Positions 7,871 through 14,469 of a stretch of DNA of 14,612 bases are shown here, one piece after another. Source of the stretch: an uncultured Oscillospiraceae bacterium (GTDB taxonomy: Bacteria > Bacillota > Clostridia > Oscillospirales > Oscillospiraceae); NCBI GenBank assembly GCA_910587395.1, contig CAJULJ010000064.1:1-14612 (forward strand). Reading direction: 5' to 3'. Position numbers and translations under genes: made by a program. Numbering within the stretch: the stretch's first letter is position 1; each line of letters opens with the position of its first letter. Under the pieces are notes generated by a model. The model ran no database searches. It saw only the letters and a program-made list of their open reading frames with translations, and was not told where the DNA came from.

Positions 7871-8423
7871 TGATAATCTCCTCCCACACGGATTTTTCCT
7901 TTGCCCCGATTACCCGGCCCAAAACCACTCCGTTTTCATCGATGAAGAAGGTGGTCGGTACGCCGGACATGTCCGTCAGAAGCGCGTAATAGATCGACTC
8001 GTTCAAAAGCAGGTGGGGATAATTCGCGCCTGTCTGCTGAACTAAGCTTTCCGCCTGGGTCTGGTCGGTTCCCTCTATCACGTCGCTGACGATGCCGATG
8101 ATCTGGAATTCCTCGGCGTCATATTCTGCCGCCAGCTCGCCAAGCTCCGGCATCTCTTGTAAACAGGGATTGCAGTAGGTGGCCCACACATTGACCATCG
8201 TGAGCTTTGACTGGGAAAATATTTCAGACGAAACGGAGGTTCCCTCCAGGTCCGTCCCTTCAAACGTGACCGGTGGGGCGGACGGCTTGGCAGGCGCTTC
8301 GCTGACCGATTCCGGTTCAGGGCTGTTTTCCGGTGCTTCGCCTGTGCCGTTCTGCGTACAGCCGCTTAACAACAGCGCTGACAGCACCAATAGCCCAAAA
8401 ATCAGTTTATAAAGCTTGCTCAT
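7848..8423 (-). CDS. TlpA-like thioredoxin-fold lipoprotein
   Basis: The ATG at 8423 is chosen because GGGAGA lies 8 nt upstream and the protein then begins with a lipoprotein signal, MSKLYKLIFG, a hydrophobic core and lipobox LLSGC (Cys22). A GTG at 8489 is in frame but gives an unlikely N-terminal extension. The protein has 191 residues. A Pro/Glu/Ser linker (23-52) precedes a TlpA/ResA-like redoxin domain (about 52-190) with active-site WATYCNPC (Cys84, Cys87) and the cis-proline loop SGVPTTFF (Pro156). It should act outside the membrane as a thiol-disulfide reductase, kept reduced by the downstream CXXC protein and polyferredoxin, a role CcdA plays in other systems. The substrate is unknown. 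It is the first gene of a three-gene operon. A TTGACA lies at 8506-8501, but the matching -10 is poor. Confidence 0.9.
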   Translation of the reverse strand: MSKLYKLIFGLLVLSALLLSGCTQNGTGEAPENSPEPESVSEAPAKPSAPPVTFEGTDLEGTSVSSEIFSQSKLTMVNVWATYCNPCLQEMPELGELAAEYDAEEFQIIGIVSDVIEGTDQTQAESLVQQTGANYPHLLLNESIYYALLTDMSGVPTTFFIDENGVVLGRVIGAKEKSVWEEIINGLLAEE

Positions 8424-8507
8424 ATGCGAATTCTCCCTTTGGTTACAGTTTTTCTGCTGTGGTGCGACGGTCCACATGCTTAGCCCCACAAGAGAACATT
8501 TGTCAAA

Positions 8508-8534
8508 GGGAATTTCACCAAAAGGTAAAATCCC
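8508..8534 (-). terminator. Possible weak terminator after the membrane HTH gene
   Basis: On the minus strand GGGGATTTTACC, a TTTT loop and GGTGAAATTCCC form a stem of about 11 bp with one wobble and one bulge, followed by TTTG. It lies 18 nt past the stop of the gene at 8553-8879. The T-run is short, and the dyad also sits just upstream of a TTGACA (8506-8501), so it could instead be an operator for the TlpA operon. Confidence 0.35.
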
Positions 8535-8552
8535 CCAATAAACTGGAAGCTG

Positions 8553-8879
8553 TTAATTGGACAACCCAAGCTCGACCCACTTTTGCAAGGCTGATTTGCT
8601 TATGATGTACGTATCGCCAATTTTATATATGGCAGAATCCATGGCGTCAGAATCAATCGGCTGGTCAGCCTCATCTGAACTGATTCCCAAATATCCGGCT
8701 ACTTCATAGCGGGACAGGTAATCTCCAAACCGAGCTTGCCCACTTTGCGTATTGACGTTCAAACTGGATGGAATCTTTGTTGTGTCAGGTAAATGGAAGG
8801 CAATGATACAACCGGCGGCTATAATTGCCACGGCAATCATACAGTCTCCCAGGAATTTAAGCAATCCATCGTTTTTCAT
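8553..8879 (-). CDS. Small membrane-anchored protein with excisionase/MerR-like helix-turn-helix
   Basis: The ATG at 8879 is chosen. It lies 39 nt after the predicted transcription start and follows GGGGGA. The upstream in-frame start at 8924 falls upstream of that transcription start, so it is excluded. The protein has 108 residues. One membrane helix is at about 10-29 (FLGDCMIAVAIIAAGCIIAF), then a linker. A compact domain at about 52-104 reads LSRYEVAGYLGISSDEA, then AIYKIGDTYIISKSALQKWVE. This has the pattern of excisionase-type (HTH_17) winged helices: a helix-turn-helix, a short hairpin, and a final SALQKW helix. A membrane tether on this fold is unusual, and it may be a protein-interaction rather than a DNA-binding module. 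No function can be assigned. It lies upstream of the TlpA operon on the same strand but has its own promoter. Confidence 0.75.
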   Translation of the reverse strand: MKNDGLLKFLGDCMIAVAIIAAGCIIAFHLPDTTKIPSSLNVNTQSGQARFGDYLSRYEVAGYLGISSDEADQPIDSDAMDSAIYKIGDTYIISKSALQKWVELGLSN

Positions 8880-8924
8880 AGCGGTACATCCCCCGAACTC
8901 AATTTGCTGGTTTATTACAAGCAA

Positions 8925-8953
8925 AGTATAGCACCGATATGGGCAGTATTCAA
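8925..8953 (-). promoter_or_regulatory. Sigma-70-type promoter of the membrane HTH gene
   Basis: On the minus strand TTGAAT (8953-8948), 17 bp and TATACT (8930-8925), preceded by an extended -10 TG, make a strong promoter. Transcription should start near 8918, 39 nt before the ATG at 8879. Confidence 0.75.
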
Positions 8954-9070
8954 CCCTTATTTATGGGCGCTGATAGCAGCAAGCCACTGGTATATACATG
9001 GCGCAGCTCTGCCCAATGCACAAGCCGCCGGCGGCGTCTGCCGATCTGTTCCCGGTATTACATCCGGCTT

Positions 9071-9105
9071 GAACCCTCTCCGCCGGACAGGGACGGAGGG
9101 GGTTC
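9071..9105 (-). other. Hairpin in the 3' flank of the ene-reductase operon
   Basis: Two 12-nt arms (9071-9082 and 9094-9105) pair with a single imperfect position. The position is a G-U wobble on the plus strand and an A-C mismatch on the minus strand. It starts about 25 nt beyond the stop of the gene at 9131. On the minus strand no T-run follows, so it may protect the mRNA 3' end more than terminate. The rest of 8954-9130 holds only a 12-bp palindrome (9024-9035) and no recognisable gene. Confidence 0.4.
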
Positions 9106-9130
9106 GTCAGCCTTTTATGCTGTTGTCGAA

Positions 9131-11149
9131 TTAAATCTCGTTGGCGGCGTGGTAACCGCTCCGAACGGCCTCAGCAATGCTGGCAGTGCGCTCGCCGGAG
9201 CAGTCGCCCACGAACTTTACCGGCACCTGGATGCTTTCCGTGGAGAAGGGTGCCTTCTTGGAGCCCACGGCCATAACCACCCAGTCGCAGGGGATGGAGA
9301 CGGGTTCCTTTGTCTCGGTGTTCACCGCCTCCACGCCATGGGAGGTGATGGCAGTGACCTGAGTTTTGACGAACTGCCCCACACTGTGGTCGGCAAAGTC
9401 CTTGAGGATGATGGGCAGGATGGTGGAGGACTCCCCGGCAGCGATCAGGTCCAGTATCTCCACCACGGCCACCTGGCAGCCGCGCTCCAACAGGAATTCC
9501 GCCGTCTCGGTGCCTACCAGCCCGCCGCCGATGACGGCGCATTTGCCGGATACCTGAGCCTTACCGGCCAGCACGTCCCAGGCGGAGACCACATTGCTCC
9601 CGTCCGCCCCCGGCACGGGCAGGGTGATGTTCTGAGCGCCCACCGCGGCGATGACGGCGTCTGCGGCGTTCATCTCGTCCACACCGCAGGTCTGGCCCAG
9701 CTTGACCTCCACGCCCAGGGAGGGCAGAATCTTCTCGTAATACTCCACAGACCGCAGAATCTCGGACTTCCTGGGAGGAGCTGCGGCCAGCAAAATCTGT
9801 CCGCCCATTTGACCAGCGGTGTCGTACACAGTCACAGAATAGCCCCGTTTCGCGGCCACCCGGGCGGCCTCCAGCCCGGCGATGCCCGCGCCGATGACAA
9901 CCACCTTCTTGTTCCCCTCGCCGGGACGGATGGAGATGGTGGCCTCGTCGCCGTTCTCCGCGTTGAGGATGCAGGAGATATATTTGCGGTTCTGGATGGC
10001 GTCCACACAGCCTTTGTTGCAGTTCAGGCAAGTGCGGATGGGCTCGTCCCGCTCCACTTTCAGGGCGATGTCCGGGTCGGTGAGCAGGGAGCGGCCATAG
10101 CCGATCACGTCCGCCTGCCTGGTGCTGAGAATTTCCTCGCCCGCTTCCACGGTGACCACCCGGCCCACGGTGACTACAGGGATGGACACCAGCTTCTTGA
10201 TCTCCGCCGCGACGGGCAGGGTCCAGTTGTAGGGCACCGTACCCATGGGCGGGATGGTGTCGCCCATGTTGCCGGTATGGTTGGCCTGGGCGGCCTGGAT
10301 CATGTCCACCCCAGCCTTTTCCAGCAGGACGGCGAATTTTTTTGCCTCCTCGGGCAGCAACCCGCCCTTGCCCCGCAGGGTACCGTCGGCGTTGACGGTG
10401 ATGATGGGCAGCTTGTACTCCAAAATCAGGCCGGGAGCGGCCTCCTTGAGCGCCGCCGCAACTTCCAGGGCGTAACGCACCCGGTTTTCAAAGGACCCGC
10501 CGTACTCGTCCTGCCGGTGGTTGATGAGCTCGGAGCACAGCGAGCCCACCAGCCGGTCGCCGTGGATCTCGATGGCGTCCACCCCGGCCTGGGCCGCCCG
10601 GCGGGCGCAGTCCGCCATGGCCTTTTTGATGTCGTTGAGCTGCTCCACCGTGGCCTCGGTGACGAAGTTCTTCATGTCGTGGCGCAGCTTGGCGTAGGCC
10701 TCCGTGCGCAGCTTTTTCGACTCCGCCATCTTGGCCTGGAAGGTCTCCATATCCCCGGCCTCTTTTGCGGCTTGGGCGGCCTTGCCCGCCATCATGGAGC
10801 CCACGATCATCCGCCCCACACCGGGCACGTCGTATTCCGGGTGGAAAATTTGCAGCGCCAGCTTACAGTCGTAAGCGTGGACCGCGTCGGCCAGCTTCTG
10901 GAAGGTGGGGATCTGGCTGTCGTCGCACAGCTTGGGGGTGGGGGAGGCGGTGTTCACCGGGGCCACATCTCCGATGGCGATATAGCCCACGCCGCCCTTG
11001 GCCAGCCGCTCGTAAAAGTGGAAGCTGCGGGGGCCGATGGAGCCGTCCCGCTTCTCGTAGCCAGTGGTAAGGGGAGGGAACATGATACGGTTTTTCAGTG
11101 TGTGGCCGCCCACCTTCAGCGGCTGGAGCAGGGGGGAATTTTTACCCAT
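9131..11149 (-). CDS. bilR: Long-form BilR-like bilirubin reductase (OYE / 4Fe-4S / FAD oxidoreductase)
   Basis: The ATG at 11149 has AGGA 8 nt upstream. The ATG at 11158 abuts that site and is rejected. The protein has 672 residues. An N-terminal FMN TIM barrel (about 5-365) has LKNRIMFPPLTTGY, an Ala/Lys-rich insertion (about 118-170), EIHGDRLVGSLCSEL (HGDR at 196-199) and RQDEYGGSFENR. A 4Fe-4S site follows (C374-x2-C377-x3-C381-x11-C393), then a C-terminal FAD/NAD(P) domain with GAGIAG (420-425) and GGGLVG (541-546). The architecture is that of 2,4-dienoyl-CoA reductase FadH, but the usual HxxHGY-type motif with its catalytic Tyr is replaced by HGDR. HGDR is the signature reported for BilR, the gut enzyme that reduces bilirubin to urobilinogen. 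The assignment is from motif and architecture only. Another ene-substrate remains possible. It is the second gene of an operon, 36 nt after the partner reductase, under a divergent AraC regulator. Confidence 0.75.
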   Translation of the reverse strand: MGKNSPLLQPLKVGGHTLKNRIMFPPLTTGYEKRDGSIGPRSFHFYERLAKGGVGYIAIGDVAPVNTASPTPKLCDDSQIPTFQKLADAVHAYDCKLALQIFHPEYDVPGVGRMIVGSMMAGKAAQAAKEAGDMETFQAKMAESKKLRTEAYAKLRHDMKNFVTEATVEQLNDIKKAMADCARRAAQAGVDAIEIHGDRLVGSLCSELINHRQDEYGGSFENRVRYALEVAAALKEAAPGLILEYKLPIITVNADGTLRGKGGLLPEEAKKFAVLLEKAGVDMIQAAQANHTGNMGDTIPPMGTVPYNWTLPVAAEIKKLVSIPVVTVGRVVTVEAGEEILSTRQADVIGYGRSLLTDPDIALKVERDEPIRTCLNCNKGCVDAIQNRKYISCILNAENGDEATISIRPGEGNKKVVVIGAGIAGLEAARVAAKRGYSVTVYDTAGQMGGQILLAAAPPRKSEILRSVEYYEKILPSLGVEVKLGQTCGVDEMNAADAVIAAVGAQNITLPVPGADGSNVVSAWDVLAGKAQVSGKCAVIGGGLVGTETAEFLLERGCQVAVVEILDLIAAGESSTILPIILKDFADHSVGQFVKTQVTAITSHGVEAVNTETKEPVSIPCDWVVMAVGSKKAPFSTESIQVPVKFVGDCSGERTASIAEAVRSGYHAANEI

Positions 11150-11185
11150 TGATCTCATCCTTTCTTATGTGGAACGTGAGGTCCG

Positions 11186-13129
11186 TTAGAGCTCCTTGGC
11201 AGTCTCAAAGCCCTGGGTGACGGCGTCCTTGATATTGCCCGGCTTCTGGGCGTCGCCAATCATGTGATAGGTCATGCCGCATTTTTTCAGCAGCTCCTCC
11301 AGGGCGGGATCGGTGCGGTAGCCCACCGCCAGCACCAGGGCGTCCGCGCCGGAAATGGTGTGCTCCTGCCCGTCCTTGGTGTAGACGATGGCATCTGTGT
11401 CCACCCGTTCCACCTTCGCGCCGCACATCAACTTGATGCCCTTTTTCAGCATCCGCTGGACCAGCAGGCTCCTGCCCGGGCCGGACTCGGTGAGCATCAC
11501 GCCGGAGGCCATCTCCAGCACAGTGATCTCCCGGTTGCGGGGGAACAGGTCGTTGATGAGGGGCGCCAGGTAGTCCGCCGTCTCGCAGCCCACCGCGCCG
11601 CCGCCCAGCACCACAACCTTTTGTCCGGGAAAGGCGCGACCAGCCAGCACGTCGTCCGCCGTCATCCACTGCTTGAAGCCGGTGAACGCCTCCGGCACCA
11701 CAGGAACCGCCCCGGCGCAGGCAATGACCTCGTATCCGGCGAACTCGCCCCGGAGCAGCTCCTCTGTCACCGGGCAGCTCAGGCGAATTTCCACCCCGGC
11801 CTGGTCCAGCTTCCGGGCCATGTATTTGGTCACCTTCGTCAGGTCCTGCTTGGCGATGGGCACCGCCGCGATACGCAGCTGTCCGCCCAATTCCTCATCC
11901 TTTTCGCACAGCACCACATGATGGCCCCGCTTTGCCGCCACAAACGCGGCCTCCATCCCGGCGGGGCCGCCGCCGATGACCAGCACGTTTTTCCTGGCCT
12001 CCGCAGGGGTGAGCGTGTCCTCATTGTCCGGCTCCAGGGACGGATTCACCGTGCAGGATACCCGCTTGCCGAACATAATGCCGTTGAGGCAGCGCAGACA
12101 GCCGATGCAGGGACGGATATCCGCTTCCCGGCCCTCCGCGGCCTTGGTGACAAAGTCCGGGTCGCACAGGTTGGCCCGGCCCATCATGCAGCTGTCCGTT
12201 TTGCCGTTGGCAATGAGCTCCTCCGCCAGCCAGGGTTCGGTGATCCGGCCCACGGTGGAGACCGGAATAGATACATGTTTTTTGATTTCCTCAGCCAGCC
12301 GCATATGGGAGCCCATGGGCGTGCCCGGGGCCGGGATGGAGCTGCCCCGCATGACGGTGGTGCCGCCGGAGACGTGGAGGAAATCCACCCCGGCCTTTTC
12401 CAGCTGCTTGGCCACGTAAACCGCGTCGTTGAGATTCTGCCCGCCGTCGGTGTACTCGTCGCCGGACAGGCGCACGTCGATGATGAAATCCTCTCCGCAC
12501 ATCTCCCGGACCTTGGCGACGACCTCCAGAGTGAGGCGCAGGCGGCCGTTGATATCGCCGCCGTATTCGTCGGTGCGCTTGTTATACAGCGGGGACAGGA
12601 AGCCGCCCAGCAGACCGTGGGCATGGGCCGCGTGGATCTCCACGCCGTCCCCTCCGGCGGTCTGCACCCGCTTGGCCGCCTGGCCGAACTGGCGGATGAT
12701 GATTTGCAGCTCCTCGCGGGTCACCGCCCTGGGGGCCTCCTTGGCGTAGTAGGGTCCCACGTTGGAGGGCGCGATGAGCCGGGGCGTGCCGGGGATGGGG
12801 AAGGCCATATAGGCCGGGTGAAACAGCTGGGGCAGGATTTTCGTTCCGTACTGGTGGACGGCGGCGGTGAGCTTCTGCCAGCCGGGGATAAAGGAGTCGT
12901 CGTGGATGGACATATCGCCGGGCAGATAGATATACGTGGGCTCCACGGTGGTCACTTCGGTGATGATGAGCCCCACGCCGCCCTTGGCACGGGCGGCATA
13001 GTGGGCCACCAGCGCGTCGGTGACATAGCCCTTGTCCGCAAGATTGGTGGACAGCGGCGGCATGAACACCCGGTTTTTCACCGTGGTCTTGCCGATCTGG
13101 ATGGAGGAGAGCAGGTGCGGGTATGGCAT
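11186..13129 (-). CDS. NADH:flavin ene-reductase (OYE / 4Fe-4S / FAD), substrate unknown
   Basis: The ATG at 13129 lies 9 nt after AAGGAG. The TTG at 13138 directly touches that site and is rejected. The protein has 647 residues. The FMN TIM barrel (about 5-335) has VKNRVFMPPLSTN, VEIHAAHAHGLLGGFLSP (His166, His169, His171) and KRTDEYGGD. A 4Fe-4S cluster site follows (C341-x2-C344-x2-C347-x11-C359). The FAD/NAD(P) half has GGGPAG (386-391) and GGGAVG (509-514). It belongs with the bacterial enoate-reductase/BaiCD/FadH group, which saturates activated C=C bonds in steroids, flavonoids, cinnamates or dienoyl-CoA. The position of the usual proton-donor Tyr (as in HxxHxGY) reads HAHG, so the donor may be a His. 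It is the first gene of the operon with the BilR-like enzyme and divergent from an AraC regulator. The pair may act on the same or successive substrates. Confidence 0.85.
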   Translation of the reverse strand: MPYPHLLSSIQIGKTTVKNRVFMPPLSTNLADKGYVTDALVAHYAARAKGGVGLIITEVTTVEPTYIYLPGDMSIHDDSFIPGWQKLTAAVHQYGTKILPQLFHPAYMAFPIPGTPRLIAPSNVGPYYAKEAPRAVTREELQIIIRQFGQAAKRVQTAGGDGVEIHAAHAHGLLGGFLSPLYNKRTDEYGGDINGRLRLTLEVVAKVREMCGEDFIIDVRLSGDEYTDGGQNLNDAVYVAKQLEKAGVDFLHVSGGTTVMRGSSIPAPGTPMGSHMRLAEEIKKHVSIPVSTVGRITEPWLAEELIANGKTDSCMMGRANLCDPDFVTKAAEGREADIRPCIGCLRCLNGIMFGKRVSCTVNPSLEPDNEDTLTPAEARKNVLVIGGGPAGMEAAFVAAKRGHHVVLCEKDEELGGQLRIAAVPIAKQDLTKVTKYMARKLDQAGVEIRLSCPVTEELLRGEFAGYEVIACAGAVPVVPEAFTGFKQWMTADDVLAGRAFPGQKVVVLGGGAVGCETADYLAPLINDLFPRNREITVLEMASGVMLTESGPGRSLLVQRMLKKGIKLMCGAKVERVDTDAIVYTKDGQEHTISGADALVLAVGYRTDPALEELLKKCGMTYHMIGDAQKPGNIKDAVTQGFETAKEL

Positions 13130-13194
13130 ATCGGTCAACTCCTTTTCATAAAAAATTCTCTGAGTGCCAAGGCATCCGATTTCCTGACAATTTC

Positions 13195-13223
13195 AGGATA
13201 GCAGAATCAAATCGCAATTGAAA
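13195..13223 (-). promoter_or_regulatory. Activator-type promoter of the ene-reductase operon
   Basis: On the minus strand the -10 is TATCCT (13200-13195) with an extended TG one base upstream. Seventeen bp further back the -35 is poor (TTTCAA, 13223-13218). The direct repeats for the divergent regulator begin exactly at this -35, the arrangement expected for class II activation. A 5-bp inverted repeat, CCTGA-N5-TCAGG (13183-13197), overlaps the -10. Confidence 0.6.
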
Positions 13224-13260
13224 TTGCAAAACCGGCAAAGAGGATTGCAATTCCGGTAAA
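13223..13260. promoter_or_regulatory. Tandem AraC-type operator between the divergent promoters
   Basis: ATTGCAAAACCGGCAAA (13223-13239) and ATTGCAATTCCGGTAAA (13244-13260) are direct repeats, identical at 14 of 17 positions and offset by 21 bp, two helical turns. AraC-family dimers bind such direct repeats. The first copy touches the -35 of the reductase operon. The second covers the -35 of the regulator's own promoter, which suggests activation of one and autorepression of the other. A 14-bp palindrome, GCAATTGAAATTGC (13214-13227), overlaps the left edge. Confidence 0.65.
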
Positions 13261-13272
13261 CTGTGCTACAAT
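13245..13272 (+). promoter_or_regulatory. Promoter of the AraC-type regulator
   Basis: TTGCAA (13245-13250), a 16-bp spacer and TACAAT (13267-13272) with an upstream TG give a good extended -10 promoter. Transcription would start near 13279, about 31 nt before the ATG at 13310. The -35 lies inside the second operator repeat. Confidence 0.6.
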
Positions 13273-13309
13273 TACGATAAAAGCAAAGGGCAGAGGGAGG
13301 GGCATATTT

Positions 13310-14290
13310 ATGAAATTGGACGACTTCAATCGCCTGCCGGGGGTTGCGGGCCATGACTCTCCGGCTCAAAAGCGGGAGCGCCTGCGCCAGGAGCTGGAGG
13401 GCCGGGGCTTCAACTGGAGCGATATGTATCATGAGCTGGAGATGTCCCACCGCTATGTGGACGCTTACCGGCATGAGAGCATGGAAGGCGGCCATGTGCC
13501 CCTCCATAGCCACAGCTTTTATGAACTGATGTACTGCCGCAACAGCTGCGGCATTGAATACCTGCTAGGTCCTGACCGCTACCGGCTCCACCGGGGGGAT
13601 TTGGTGTTCGCGCCACCCGGAGTCAATCACCGGCCCCTGCTGGCGAGTCAGCTTGTGGAGCCTTGCCGTCGGGATGTGATCTGGATGAGCCGGGAATTTG
13701 TGGCCCGGCTGGCGCAGGCGTTTCCGTTTCCAGCCGCCATCAACTGGGAGCAGCCTTTTTTGCTCCGCACTGCGGGCACGCCTTGGGAGGCGCTGGTCGA
13801 GCACATCCGCACAAGTGTGGAAGAGGTGCTCCGCCGCAGTCCGGGATGGGAGGCAATCGTGGCGGGAAACACCATGGTGCTGCTGACGCTGCTGGCCCGG
13901 GCGCTGTCCGGACAGGAGGCCGCGCCGCTGGCTCAGGCGGAGAAGCCGGAGCTGCTGGAGCGGGTGTTTGCCTATATCGAAGCCCATCTGGGGGAGCAGA
14001 TCACGCTGGCCGACACCGCAAAACACTTTTGGGTCAGCGAGAGTAAGATCAGCCAGGCCTTCCGGCAGAAACTGGGCATCAGTTTTTACCGCTGCGTTAC
14101 CCAGCGACGGCTCATTGCGGCAAAATCGCTGATTATCCAGGGAGTGGCTTTGAACGAGGTGAACGAGCGGGTGGGTTTTGCGGATTATTCCACCTTTTTC
14201 CGAGCGTTCAAGCGGGAGTATGGGATTGCGCCCAGTCAGTTCCGGGAGTTGCAGGCTGGTCGTGAAATCGGGGGTTCAGTGGATGATTGA
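13310..14290 (+). CDS. AraC-family transcriptional regulator with N-terminal cupin sensor
   Basis: The ATG at 13310 has GGGAGGGG 7 nt upstream. The protein has 326 residues. After a charged leader (1-50), a cupin/AraC_binding domain (about 55-140) shows HSHSFYELMYC (His66, His68) and RGDLVFAPPGVNHRP (His107), a pattern seen in ligand-binding and metal-binding cupins. A helical linker (about 155-205) leads to a C-terminal pair of helix-turn-helices (about 212-315): ITLADTAKHFWVSESKISQA with FRQKLGISFY, and GFADYSTFFRAFKREYGIAP, the AraC/XylS signature. It faces away from the ene-reductase operon across a 180-bp region with two promoters and tandem 17-bp repeats. It most likely activates the reductases on binding their substrate and limits its own expression. 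The ligand is unknown. Confidence 0.92.
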   Translation: MKLDDFNRLPGVAGHDSPAQKRERLRQELEGRGFNWSDMYHELEMSHRYVDAYRHESMEGGHVPLHSHSFYELMYCRNSCGIEYLLGPDRYRLHRGDLVFAPPGVNHRPLLASQLVEPCRRDVIWMSREFVARLAQAFPFPAAINWEQPFLLRTAGTPWEALVEHIRTSVEEVLRRSPGWEAIVAGNTMVLLTLLARALSGQEAAPLAQAEKPELLERVFAYIEAHLGEQITLADTAKHFWVSESKISQAFRQKLGISFYRCVTQRRLIAAKSLIIQGVALNEVNERVGFADYSTFFRAFKREYGIAPSQFRELQAGREIGGSVDD

Positions 14291-14386
14291 GCGGGCTGGA
14301 ATTATAATAGCCATTTACCGATGCGCACGTCGGGCTACTATGCTTACTGGTTGACTGAAAGATCAAAGATCCGTCTTCAAACTATG

Positions 14387-14437
14387 TAAGGCCGCAAAAT
14401 ACCGGGTGAATCTGTCACCCGGTATTTTGCGGCCTTA
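14387..14437. terminator. Bidirectional terminator hairpin between converging genes
   Basis: A perfect 23-bp inverted repeat (14387-14409 with 14415-14437) has a 5-nt loop. The GC core CCGGGTGA is flanked by AAAATA on the left and TATTTT on the right, so transcripts from both sides meet a hairpin followed by a T-rich run. It lies about 97 nt after the AraC gene and just after the stop of the minus-strand gene at 14470. The 14291-14386 spacer has no other recognisable element. Confidence 0.8.
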
Positions 14438-14469
14438 TTCTGTATGGATGCTTTTGGGGTGTGTTTGTC

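Noticed and set aside
8478..8506. TTGACA (8506-8501) as promoter of the TlpA operon
   Set aside because: The -35 is perfect, but the hexamer 17 bp downstream is CTAAGC, a poor -10. It is not listed as a promoter without better support.
9024..9035. 12-bp perfect palindrome GCCGCCGGCGGC
   Set aside because: It is expected by chance in GC-rich DNA, with no promoter or second copy nearby to suggest an operator.
8939..11152. Very long open frame (737 codons) on the plus strand, antisense to the BilR-like gene
   Set aside because: The translation is low in recognisable motifs and rich in His/Gly/Leu, has no ribosome site, and mirrors the codon pattern of the GC-rich gene on the other strand.
11264..13201. 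645-codon plus-strand open frame antisense to the second reductase
   Set aside because: It is a shadow frame of the minus-strand oxidoreductase, with no family features. The minus-strand protein has clear FMN, 4Fe-4S and FAD motifs.
14303..14356. TATAAT at 14303-14308 and TTGACT at 14351-14356 after the AraC gene
   Set aside because: Neither has a partner hexamer at 16-18 bp, and no gene follows on the plus strand before the terminator hairpin.
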